The notes under the pieces were generated by a model. The model was given only the letters and a program-made list of their open reading frames with translations, was not told where the DNA came from and did not search any database. Below are positions 1 to 12,400 of a stretch of 64,000 nt of DNA, in pieces (position 1 is the first letter of the stretch; each line of letters opens with the position of its first letter). Source of the stretch: Sipunculus nudus (taxonomy: Eukaryota; Annelida; Sipuncula; Golfingiida; Sipunculidae); NCBI GenBank assembly GCA_026874595.1, contig CM049306.1, positions 91,894,642 through 91,958,641 of the forward strand. The letters are read 5' to 3'. The position numbers and the translations under genes were made by a program.

Positions 1-1640
1 CTTCTAGCTTCATATCTAGGGAGGTCCATGAAAAATCTCCTTGGAAACCTGGAATAAGGTCTCTGTTACCCATATCCTTTGAGCTATGGGGCCCCAAAGT
101 ACCCCCCCTAATAGTGAAAAATTTCATACAAAAACTTCAATATCTCATTAACTACATCACTGATGGTCATGATTTTTGGCATAAATATTGATCATGAGAT
201 GTTCCATCAGTTCCTGCAGACTGGTGGCGCCACCTGTATTTTTTTTATTTTTTACGATTTTTTTCTCTATTTTTGAGACCTTTAAAAATGTGGACATCTA
301 TTAACAGGGCACAAATCGTAAAGACTGGACCTAGAATCTTCATTCTTGACATTCTGAGAGACCTATGAAAAGTCTCCATGGAAACCAGAAATTAGGTCTC
401 TGTTAACCATATTCTTCGAGCTATGGGGCCCCAAAGTATGCCCCAGAATAGTGAAAAATTTCATACAAAAACTTCAATATCTCATTAACTACATCACTGA
501 TGGTCATGATTTTTGGCATACATATTGATTATGAGATGTTTCATCAGTTTCTGCCGACTGGTGGGGCCACCTGTATTTTTCATATTTTTACCATTTTTTT
601 TCTCTATTTTTAAGACCTTTAATGATGTAGTTATCTGTCAACAGGGTTCAAATTGGACCTAGAATCTTTATTTTTGACACACAGGGAGACCTATGAAAAG
701 TCTCCATGGAAACCTGAAATTAGGTCTCTGTTACCCATATCCTTTGAGCTATGGCACTCAGAAGTACAGCTCAGAATAATGGAAAATTTGATACAAGAGC
801 TGAAGTATATGAACAGCTAATGCAGAGATCACCATAATTGTTTGTATGGATATTGATCATGGAGTGTTTCATCAGTTTCTGCAGCCTGGTGGCACCACAT
901 ATATTTGTTCTTGCTTTTTTTTTAATTTTTTTCTCTATTTTTGAGACCTTTAAAGATATGAACATCTGTTAACATGGCACAAATCATAACAACTGGACCT
1001 AGAATCTTCATTCTTTACACACAGGGAGACCCATAAAAAATCTCCATGGAAACCTGAAATTAGGTCTCTGTTACCCATATCCATTAATCTGTATGGCTCC
1101 AAAATACCCCCCCAGAATAATGAAAAATTTGATACAAAAACTCCAGTATCTCAATAACTACAACACTGATGCTCATGATTTTTGGCATACATATTGATTG
1201 TGACATGTTCCATCAGTTTTAGCAGACTGGGTGTGCCACCTCTATTTTTTCAAATTTTTATAAATTATTTTCTCTATTTTTGAGACCTTTAAAGATGTGG
1301 TTATCTGTCAACAGGGTACAAATTGTAACAACTGGACCTAGAATCTTCATTCTTGTCATGCAAGGAGGCCCATGAAAAGTGTCAATTTGTGTCAATGCCA
1401 TGAAATTAGGTGTCTGTTACCCATATCCTTCAAGCTTTAGGACTCCGAAGTATCCCTCAGAATAATGGAAAATTTGATACAAAAGCAAAAGTATCTGAAC
1501 AACTAATCCAGAGACCACCATGCTTCTTTGCATGGATATTGACCATTAAATGTTTTTTATTAGTTTTTGCAGACTGGTGGAGCCACCTGTATTTTTTTAA
1601 AGTTTACAAATTTTTTCTCCATTTTGAGATATATTAATAC
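1..1640. repeat. ~335-bp tandem repeat array (family A), five copies
   Basis: Five diverged copies of one unit run head to tail. The phrase AGGTCTCTGTTACCCATAT recurs near 55, 390, 720, 1061 and 1407, and CTCTATTTTTGAGACCTTTA recurs near 263, 601, 930, 1271 and 1617, giving a period of 328-346 bp. Each unit carries a GGTGGYGCCACCTG-like palindrome and a C-run after 'CCCCAAAGTA'. The short open frames here differ from unit to unit and look non-coding. The array continues to a terminal hairpin at 1776, so it probably forms the body of a dispersed element whose left end lies before the window. Confidence 0.85.
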
Positions 1641-1742
1641 AGACACAATCTCAGCCTGTTGGTTAATCTGTTTGATGCTTCAGTTGAATGGTTATATATT
1701 ACCATTCAGATGATAAAATTTCCTTTTGCAAATCTCTTCCCA

Positions 1743-1776
1743 GTCAGCTGAGCGTCATGACCTCTGGGTCACTTGT
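1743..1776 (+). other. Terminal hairpin of a family A element (CAGCTGAGC...CTTGT)
   Basis: The sequence reads CAGCTGAGCGTCATGACC, a short loop, GGTCACTTGT. The same arrangement of CAGCTGAG, a GACC/GGTC-type stem and CTTGT ends other copies at 10165, 16700 and (minus strand) 34028, and a variant ends at 8911. The unrelated Helitron-like family begins directly after CTTGT, which marks this as an element boundary. Confidence 0.5.
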
Positions 1777-2788
1777 TGATTGACCTCTGACCTTTCCTCT
1801 CTGCCAAGCGTCCATTTATGCGTCTGTTTCAACACATAAACCCACATATCTCGGGAACCATTTGACCTATCAGGCTAAAAATTTTCCACAAATGTAGCCC
1901 TTGGATAGCTTTATAACATACATATAAAATGGTGGCGCCACCTGCAACCATTCTTGCACAGCATCCAAATGTTCATCTGTTTTAGGATAAAATCACTCAT
2001 ATCTCTGCATTGGTTGGACTTATCCACCTGAAATTTTGCATGTGCATACATCCTGGATAGCTTTCTTGATTTTATGACAGGAGGCACCACCTACATTCAC
2101 ATTTACGCTACAGACATCCAAGCTCATATCTAGGGAACCGTTTGACCCATTGGGCCAAAATTTTGCATGTGTATAGATCTCACATAGCTCTTCATCATAA
2201 GCAAAACTGGTGGCACCTCCTGCAACCATTTTTGCACAGCGTCTGTCTGTTTGTCTGGCGTGGGATAAAATCACTCATTTCTCAGCATTGGTTTGACATA
2301 TTTGCCTAAAATTTTGCAGGTTTATACATCTTGGATGGCTTTCTTGATTGTGGCAGGTGGCGCAACCTACATTTATGTTTACGCTGCAGACATTCAGGCT
2401 TATATCTCAGGACTGGTGTGACATATCCCCCTGAAATGTTGCATGTATATAGATAGCTTTAAATGATAAACAAGATTGGTGGCACCACCTGCCACCATTT
2501 TTGCACCGCAACCTTCTGTTTGTCTGCTGTGGGATAAAATTTCTCATATTCAAGTAGTAGTTTGACTTGTCTGCCTAAAACTTTGCATATGTATTCAACT
2601 TGGACAGCTTTCTGGATTTTGTGGTTGGTGGCGCAACCTTCATACACATTTTGGCTGCAGACATCTATGCTAATATGCAACATACCTCACTCTGTTTCCC
2701 CTTGCAACTCAATCCATGCCTCACTTCACCTGTCCCATTCTGATTTCGGCAGATACACGTAATGGCTTGTCGACTACCCATATTCTAG
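1777..2788 (+). mobile_element. Non-autonomous Helitron-like element (family B), 5' end missing
   Basis: This aligns by eye with the complete element at 60446-61503: the shared phrases GACCTCTGACCTTTC, ATAAACCCACATATCTCGGG, GGTGGCGCCACCTGCAACC, GTCTGTTTGTCTG and GGGATAAAATCACTCAT occur in the same order. It ends in a degenerate hairpin (around 2759-2778) and TATTCTAG followed by T, the CTRR-3' rule of Helitrons. The expected TC start is absent, because the family A end abuts at 1776. No Rep/helicase coding sequence is present. Confidence 0.65.
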
Positions 2789-3425
2789 TTTCTGTTTTGT
2801 TCCAGTTCCCAAACAGATGATTTTGTACAGCATATATTTTATATACTGTTAAATACTCAGAAGCAGTTATTTTTTTATTGAAAATTTACTGAATATTAAC
2901 TTATCTCTAATAGGGCTTCCAGGAATGTGAGGGTAAGCATCTGTGACACATGATATTTCTTTTGGATGCTCAGAATTTCTGGCTACCCTTGTTACAGTTA
3001 CTTACCATTGTCATCAACCTAAAACAAATAAGTCAGCAGTGTAAACACTGCACTGACAACTGACCCTTAATTCACACTATGATAAAAAAAATTCATATAA
3101 TGACACTGTTGCTAATCATATTATGATATGATTTTTACATGAAATATAACAAAAAAATCACTCTTATGTAACCATTCAGAATTTGACACAAGGCATCTCC
3201 CCTTGGGACACTGCAGACTCAAATGGGACTCTTAGGCAGTTTATTCTGAGCTTCCTAAATTCCCTTCCTATTGGATGCTCTTCTCTTATGATATAATTAG
3301 TATTTGTAACTGAATGTTCACAAATAGCTGTATTTAACAGCATCTCAAGCATTAGTGCCACTGACACATACCGTATAAGTTTGATATGGACAACCCAACT
3401 CTTCTTGATATTTTATCTTTTGTAG
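2789..3425. other. Non-coding stretch upstream of the first visible VWDE-like exon
   Basis: No coding exon or clear repeat is seen. The last 20 bases are pyrimidine-rich and end in TTTTGTAG, the splice acceptor for the exon at 3426. The sequence is therefore read as the 3' part of an intron whose upstream exon lies outside the window. Confidence 0.5.
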
Positions 3426-6400
3426 AAATATAAATGGCCGACGAATTCAGGGTGGAACAAGACCTATGCATACCAATTCTGTGATGAATACCTGCAAGAA
3501 AAATTTATGGTCGGGCGAGAGTGTTCCAAGATACCAGCTGTTGATGTGGACCAGGAGAGGAAGACGTGTATGGAGGACATAAAGGTATGTCATATATATC
3601 AGTACAGTAAAACCTCTATTATAAGACCACCCACTGGACTGGCCAGAAGTGTCTTAATTTACAGGTGGTCTCATAAGACAGGTCAGTCATTACCAATGTG
3701 AATGCTTTCAGTTCACACAGGAGTGGTCTAATAAACAGATGGTCTTTCAGACAGGTTCCATGGTATATATATTTTGTTTATTGATAATGACTGAATCTTG
3801 TGCATAATCTTGGTTTTGATTTATTATTTTGATGTGTCCTAAAATCAAAGCTTGTCATATATTTTGAATGCAATATAAGTAATTTAGATTAATATTTTGA
3901 TCACTGAACAGTGTGATGTACATCATCGAAACTAAATGTACTCATTAACGGGGCAAAGGTTGTAACAGTTACACCTAAAAAATTCAAACTTGACATTAAG
4001 ACAGGTCTCCTCATATATAATTAGTCCTTCTCAACTTACATTATTATTCCAAATAAAGATCCTCCTCCAGTCTGTATTGCAGTCTGGTCCATTCAAGTGT
4101 TCAGACAACTTCACAAATCAAGATTTTTAAAGCTCTTAGCAATGTTTCATCTGTTTTTCTTCTGCCATATTTCTTCTCCTTGTTTGGGAGTTGTCACTCA
4201 TGTGCAAGATCAGACTTCTTTTCAGTCTTGTTATGGTAAACATAGACTGTGTTTACTCACACACAGAACCATAAAAACATATAAAACTGATGAACTGGAG
4301 AAAGAATGTCCATTTGCCAAGATATTTTTCCTTTGAAACTTTTTCGTATTTAGCCAAATTGAACTAATAGCTTGAGATAATACATATATGTACCTTTAAC
4401 CGATTGCTGTTTGGGACGCCCCCTGGACGCCCGTCACAAAACTAATACGCTGTATTCATAAGCCAACATAACGCACGATGGACTCACCGTCCTAATGCAT
4501 TTTTCCCTGCTAATTATTTGCGTTAAATATCTATGCCACGCCCTTAAACACATTTCCATATTGTTCAGGGACACCCCTACCGTAAAGTTGATAATTTTTT
4601 ATTTATATCAACATGATATTTCATTAACCTGTTTTACCTAGATCTTCCATGACAATACACCAGGTACCGGCGGCTGATAATTCCCTTATTGTTCCTAAAT
4701 TCTACAATGTCTTCACTCGGATATACTATAGACATTCATGTACAAATATGCTAAAACAATAAAGACAATAAACTTACCTGAATTTACCTAACCTACCTGG
4801 TTCTACTAATAGATATATGCAAAATTTATGATTGGTTAAGTCATTAACCACTTGCTTGGTATCTCTGTAATATGTGTTAAAAATTTCATAAGGATTCACC
4901 AAAAATTGATCACATTATCAATCATAACATTAATGTACAGTGTGTCAAAATTGAAAGTGTGAGAAACCTAGAATTAATCTGAACAGTAAGGGGGGTGTTT
5001 TGTGACAACCAAATACAAACAGTAAAGGGTTAATGAGGTAGTTCATCTGGTGGTTTATTTTGACAGATCACTGACAGTGCCAAGTGGAAGGAGTCAGCCC
5101 TGGGAGCCATGAAGGAGCAATGTAAGGAGGCTGTCAAGAACGATCCGAACCTCCCATCAGAAACCGTCAAAAAGATCCAGTCAAACATGTGTCTGAATGA
5201 ATGCAGCAGCAGGGGAACATGCATTAATGGTATTACTATATTTCATGTAGCAGTTAAAATAATCAAAATAACAACACAGGTGTCACATATCAAAGGTAAA
5301 TGAACTGATCAAATGATGAGAAAAAAAAAATAAAAATAAGCATTAAAACTTATTATGCACAGATGTTTGCCTGCATTCTCACAATATCCAGGTTATTTAT
5401 CCTAACCCAAAAAGGATGGCAGCAGATTGAGGTTATGCAGTTTCTAACTGTATCGTTTTGCCTGTAAGTAACTTGGAATGGAATGGCTTTACAGGTTATG
5501 AAAAAAGGGAAAAAAGGATAATTATATTCTTAATTTTTTTCAGAATCTTTTTAACAGCATGGTAAAAGGTTAAACATATTTTAATCTAGTTTATGGAGTT
5601 TGTTTTTATTTTGTATATCAGTTGTTGTCAGCATCATCAATAATCATAATATATCTGTCGACAGAACCATCAATGGTCATTTTGTTACCTGTCACAGCCA
5701 CCAATGAGTCATTAACAGACATATTGTATTGATAAACTTATAACCAGGACATATCCAAAATGCTTTCTGTTTTTTTCCAAAGGATCGTGTAAGTGTGAGA
5801 TAGGATTTGGCGGCAGTGACTGCTCTGTTGACAAGGCAGAGCCCCCCTACCTGATGCAAATTCCTGCAGATGGACTGTGTGATACAAGATACACCAACTG
5901 TTCCTCCACACGGGTGTATGGAGACTCATTTCTCAAGTCACCAAATCTGAAATGTAAACTCCAGCCTGTTGAGGTAAATATTAAAGTTACAATCTCAATT
6001 ACTCCAATACAGACCCTCGTGGTTTCTCCTATTTATTTTGTTTTTTCTCTTGGTTACCTTTCCTCATGGGTCACCTGGGCTAAATATTGTTTAATAAAAA
6101 ACATCTTATGACAGTTGCTGGCAGTGATATCTTGTAACGTGCACGTTATCAGTTGATAATGTCACATGATATAACAAAATATTTGTTTCACTTTCTCCCT
6201 TAATAGAGGTTTGACACATGAAAGTAATTGGGAATACCACCTTCATTTAATTATTCTCAACCCAGCAGTAAGATTTTTTTGTTAATATCTTAATGAATAA
6301 GTAACAAAATTAATTCTGAAAAAAAATTGGGTGTTTTTTAGCCAAACAGTTAAAGGGTAAAATGCTCTGCTTTCACTTATGGTGACCCAGTTCAATCCCT

Positions 6401-9400
6401 GGTATGGCTATGAGAGTGGTTTATAGTTGTCCGTCCAAGATCTGTGGTTTCTCCAGGTCCCCCAGTTTCCTCCACCTCCACAGACCAACAAACGCCACCA
6501 TTCAAGGCATTGAGAGTGTCTTGTTAGTTCACTCTGTGAACTTATGCCATGGCGCAGCGTCCACTGTCCACTTCCACCATCTGTTACTAAATATCTCAAC
6601 AGCCACAGCAGCTGCAGTCATGAAACTTTGCAGAATTAATGATTATGGGATGAATATGCATAAATACGATTTTGGATGGGGCCACCTATGTTGACCTACT
6701 TTCTGTGGGCCTAAAAGGTCTTTTCCACTTCTTCAAAGATAAGTCATAAAGTATTCATATTTTGGCCTTCATATAAAGTTCCTGAGAGGAAGGGGAATAA
6801 TAGTATCCCCTAAAAAGTTTTCCGCCGCCGCCGCCGCCGTGTTTGTTTCCAGAAAACTCCTCTGAGACTACTGGACAGATTTTACCAAAACTTACACCAA
6901 TTATCGGGTAACATGTGAACTGGTGCCTAACCAATTGGCGTTAACCTCTGACCTTTCCTTCCGCCCAGCGTCAATTTATGAGTCTGTTTCCACACATAAA
7001 CCCACATATCTTGGGAACCGTTTGACTGATCAGGAAAAAAATTTTGTACAAATGTAGCCCTTGGATAGCTTTATAACATACACAAAAAATGGTGGCGCCA
7101 CCTGCAACCATGTTTGCACAGTGTCCATCTGTTCTTCTGCCTTGGGTTAAAATCACTCATAACTCTGCAGTGGTTTGACTAATTCACTTGAAATTTGGCA
7201 TGCGTATACATCCTGGATAGCTTTCTTGATTTTATGACAGGTGGCACCACCTACATTCCATTTATGCTGCAGACATCCAAGCTCATCTCTTGGGAACCGT
7301 TTGATTGGGCCAATGTTTTGCATGTGTATAGATCTCGCATAGCTCTTTATCATACGCAAAACTGGTGGCCCCACCTGCAACCATTTTTGCACAGCGTCCG
7401 TCTGTTTGTCTGCCATGGGCTTAAATCACTCATATACATGTAGTGGTTTGACTGATCTGCCTTAAATTTTGCATATGTATACAACTTGGACAGCTTTCTG
7501 GATTTTGTGGTAGGTGGCACAACCTACATACACATTTCGGCTGCAGACATCCATGCTAATATGCAACACTTCACTCTATTTCCCCTTGCCACTCAATCCA
7601 TGCCTCACTTGAAGTCACTTCACCTGTTCCACTCTGATTTTGGCAGATACCCGTATTCTAGTTTGAGTATAAATTCAGGCAAGTCATTTATAAGATTGCG
7701 TCTCTATGGAAGTTCAAATTGTGTCGATGGCAAAATTTGACAAGTTGATGTGTTTCCATACATAATGTATTGTCTGTTACCAAATATCTTAGGAACTGCT
7801 GCAGCCTTCAGTTTCAAATTTCAGGAATATTGATCATGTGACTGCTAAATGATTTTGACCTGCAGGTGGCACCACCTGTGTTGACCTCCTTTCTGCAGGC
7901 TGTAATGGTCATTTCTGCTTTTTCCAAGATATGTTATAAAGTATTAATATTGTGGCTTTCATATCATAATCAGCAGTACCTTAGAGGAAGGGGAGTAATT
8001 TGATTATAAATTTAGTCAAGCCATTTTCAAGATGGCGTCTCTACAGAACTTCAGATTGTGTGGATAGAAAAATTTGACAACTTGATGTGTTTACAAACAT
8101 GATGTATTGTCTGTTACCAAATATCTGAGGAACTGCTGCAGCCTTCTGTTTCAAATTTCACAGGAATATTGATCATGAAGAGCTACTTTCTGCAGGCTGT
8201 AATGGTCTTTTCTGCTTTTTCCAAGATATGTCATTAAGTATTTATTTGTTATAATCCGCTAAAAAGGAGTCTCCTCTGAGACCCTTAGACCGATCTTTCC
8301 GAAACCCTGCATAGTTATTCCCTCAACTAATTAGTTGTGTGTAACAATGATGGGTGGCGCCACCTGCAATCCATTTCGTGCAGTACAAACCTGGGTGTCT
8401 CAGCAGGGGTTATAAGTATTGAGCTGAAATTTGGCAAGTCCTTGTATCTTGGACCTCTCAATCTCGTAATTGAGACTTGTGGCGCCACCTATAATACTTT
8501 TTGCTTAGCGTCCATCTCTAGATTTGCCATCTGTTCTTCTTAGTGGTTGTTCAGTGTAATGTGTTGGAATTGTGCATGTCCATAGATACTCGACACCTCC
8601 ATCTGGTAAACAAGACTGGTGGTGCCATCTGCATTCGTTTTCCCATGGCATCCATCTGTACATTTTCTTTGGTGAAAATTGTTCATATCTCAGAAGTGTT
8701 TCAAGGTATTGGTCTGACAATTGGCATGTGAATCCATCTTGGAAAATTTTCTCATAAACCCGACAGGTGGCACCTCCTACCTTGTGCAATAGGACAGTGT
8801 CCACTTTGAAAGGAATGAAAGGTATTTTCACATTCACTTTTTTCTTTCTTAATCACCTGCCATCGTCCACAGTAATTCACAGAGTGAACATTAGACCCCA
8901 GGGTCTCTTGTATTAGTTATTATAACTGGTGTACAACAAATTTAAAATAAATATAGCTTCTATATATAAGGACGACTCTTTTTTGCTAACATTAAAGGCT
9001 GCTCAGCATTAAGGAGGTGTCTGTGGGTTTGGTCACACATATGACACACATTAAAACTTTTTATTATTTTATAAACAAATTTGTCCTTTTGCCTCCAGGT
9101 AAACAATCAAGGTTATACTGTTGTGAAGAAACAGCCAGTGGTCGGGAACGCAAGGTTTATCAACTTTAATACGGTGGAGTGTGACACCCCGGTACCTCAC
9201 AAGTACCTGCTGCACATCAGTAATAACGGTCAGAACTACAGTCACCCACTCCTGTTTATTGGCTACGATTCCATATGTTACGAGTGTAGTTCAGCCAACT
9301 TCACGTGCGTACGCAAGGTAAGCCCAGCATGTTTGTTTTTTTAAGGCCTGTTTATGAGGGGACGTATTATTGTATACCCACAGTCCATCATGCCGTCTGT

Positions 9401-12400
9401 CAATCCGTCCATTAACTTTTAGTGTCGCAGCAATAACTTACTGGGGTATTGATGGATTTTCACAAAACTCATCATAATTACTGACCAATTGATTATCTCA
9501 CCCGGGTTCAATCATGGGCAGAATCCATGCATATTTAATAAGGTCACAGGTCACTAGGCTACTTTGTGGTGTCACCATGATAACTTGTGAGGAATATGGT
9601 GGATTTTGATAAAACTCAACAGAAATATAAACCAATATAATATCTTGCCTGAGAGTGATTTCCAGCAAAATCCAGCATATATAATGAGGCCAGAGGCCAT
9701 AAAACTTTGGTGGCACCATTGTGACCTACCAAAATCTTTTTGATTTGATGACACTCATTATAAATATTTACCAATAGAGTTTCTCACCTGAATTACATTC
9801 TCAGCATATTCTTTAAATTTTTACAAATTTTTTGGTTTATTCTTGAGACCTTCAAATGAAATGGTTGTTCTTTAACAGGGCACAAAATGTTTAGCCTAGA
9901 ATCTTCCAACTTGACATCCAGGGAGGTCCATAAAAAATCTCCTTAGAAACCTGGAACAATGTCATTGTGACCTATTTTCTGCAAGCTGTGTGAAAGAACA
10001 TGATTTTATCATTCTGTTTGTCAGAAGGGCACAAATGGTAGCTGATGGATATAGAATAAGGTCACTTTAATCTGTATCTAAGGTCTATGGCAAAATGCAT
10101 AAATTTTACCCATTATTCAAGGCTCCTTGAATTCAGCTGAGTGTCATGGCCCATGGGCCACTTGTGATTTAATTTTATTTCCTACACATTTAACACTGTG
10201 TTTGCATTGCATGGAAGTAATAAAGATGACAATTTTTATCACAGAACTATATAGGAATTGAGGAATCTCTGTTGGGGGAGGAGGATGGGTAACAGTATTT
10301 CTGTTCCATAAAAATTCACATCACAGATGTTTCAATGCCTCTACAGTTATCGTATTACAAAGGTGACTCCATTGATTAGACTTGCACTATGTGACTTTAT
10401 GCAATATGGTCTTGTCATACACAGATTTTTCATGATATGGTAGGAATTTGTAGATCATGCCTCCACCATGGATCTGTACAGTATTTTAGCGAAGCATAGG
10501 AAATGAAATAAAATTGTTATTTTTAAAATTGTGGTCCACTTAAGATGACTTATTGGCATATTGCAACTTTTATTTAGGATATTGCAGTGTAAGGAATTTT
10601 TGCAAATAATCACAGACAAATTGGACAGTTGTATACAATTGCAAAATGCTCGTCAGAACAGACACTGTCTGGTCAGTTGAAGGAACCTGTGGAATATGAG
10701 GGGTCATTCTTAAATGCAGTAGAATAAAATGTCATTTTTTATTTATTAGTTGTAGTTTCATAGCAAACCACAGATAATTGTAGCATACTACAGCAAAGTA
10801 AAGCATAGATAATCATAAAAAAAATTGCACAATTTAAGGCCTGCATCAGGTTACAGAGTGACTGTACTTTCTTAATTGTTACAGCCCAGCACGTGTAAAG
10901 TAGACCACATTTGCTACAGAGAAGGTGAGACAATGCCAAATAACAAGTGCATGGTGTGTCGTGGCCAGGAATGGACTACAGATGAAAGTAAGGTCATCGT
11001 ATACCTCAGGGTTAAAGTTCATAGATACAAGTTAAAACAGGATTTTTATATGCATAAAAGTAAATGATATTAAAGTATAGTCTATTATCTATTTAATTTT
11101 TAATCCTGCTGACTAGATAAAGTGTTACTGTTTTTTTCCTTTTCCCTTTTTTTTACATAATAAATCTGGTACTATTATAAAAATTTCAAGATACAGTGGA
11201 ACCCCGCCTTGCGACCACCCCACAATTGCGACCACCCCACAATTGCGACCACCCCACAATTACGACCATTTTGCTTGGTCCCGATTTTTTTTAGTTTATT
11301 TATGTTAAAAAATGACTCACAATATCAACCACCCGTGAATTCAGAAATACGACCAGATTTCCTGGCCCCAGCGCTAATGCTACCCCGCTAATGCGACCAC
11401 CGCCGAGAAGTACTGAAACAACATTTGTCACAAGACAATGGCTGCGTCTTGTCACAGGCGCCTTAACGGAAGATCAAAGCAGGTAACAAGGTTTCTTAAG
11501 CCGAGTGTTAATCTGGTCCCGCATATCTTCCCGACTCGGTGTCTTCGCTGAGACTCGTTGAGGTGTAGGTTATAGATCAAAGAGGGTAAACATCGGCCTG
11601 ATTACTTAATGAGCCGGTCTGACCTGGGGTCAGTTGCTAATTGCCCCTCAGTGATCACCTGTATTACAGCTACCCTAAGTGTGGGGTTGCGGGCTTAATA
11701 TTTCAACTCATCACATATTGTTAGATCCTCATTGGTAAAATTAACGCTCTAGTTAATCCCAAATGTGTTCATACCTTACTGACACTGAGTATTGAGCATT
11801 CAGTAAAATGTATAAATAAAGCTTGCATGGGGAGAAAATCCCTCACATTAACTTGCCTTTTCTGATAGATCGTTGTCAGTTTATTTCTCTACTGGTTAAG
11901 TGTGCATTTAAATTGCTTGCTGTTAGGCAACCATGCCTCTGAAAGAGCTCTCCTTGAAGGATAAAGTGGCGTTAATCAAGGCGGCAACACCACGCGCAGT
12001 CAGCACCAAATGGCTCAGCAGTTTAGCATCGGGAAAACTCAAGTGCACGAATTTATACTCAAGCGGAAGGCTAAATATATGACAGCCACATATTATGTTC
12101 AATATGCATTCAGTAGGTTGTAATCGCATTGCCTTAGTGTTATTATTTGTTAATCATCAGTCACTACGTATGTGTACATGTATATTAATTTTTATCATGA
12201 ATAAATATGTTCAGCTACACACACACACACACACAAAATTCATAAATAATAAGGGTCCTCCACTAAGTAAAATATTTTGTTATAATTCACATTAAAGATA
12301 TGCAATAGATAAACTCTGATAAACATTAAATATCAGCGTGTTATATGCGACCACGGTAAGTTTCACTAATACGACCACTTCCAAATTACGACCACTTTGC

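Larger units (their letters stand above)
6561..8911 (+). repeat. ~340-bp tandem repeat (family C) interrupted by two Helitron-like insertions
   Basis: Units share 'GCGTCTCTAYRGAAsTTCA' (about 7693 and 8034), 'TACCAAATATCT..GGAACTGCTGCAGCC' (about 7776 and 8115) and 'TTTCTGCAGGCTGTAATGGTC'. An older unit at 6561-6805 has the same landmarks. The period is about 340 bp. Family B elements split the array at 6806 and 8255. The array ends with a GACCC/GGGTC hairpin and CTCTTGT at 8894-8911, the same terminal design as family A. Confidence 0.6.

Noticed and set aside
2020-2762. Several open frames of 66-84 codons on both strands
   Set aside because: They lie in Helitron-like repeat sequence and recur in altered form at 7150-7740 and 60630-61350.
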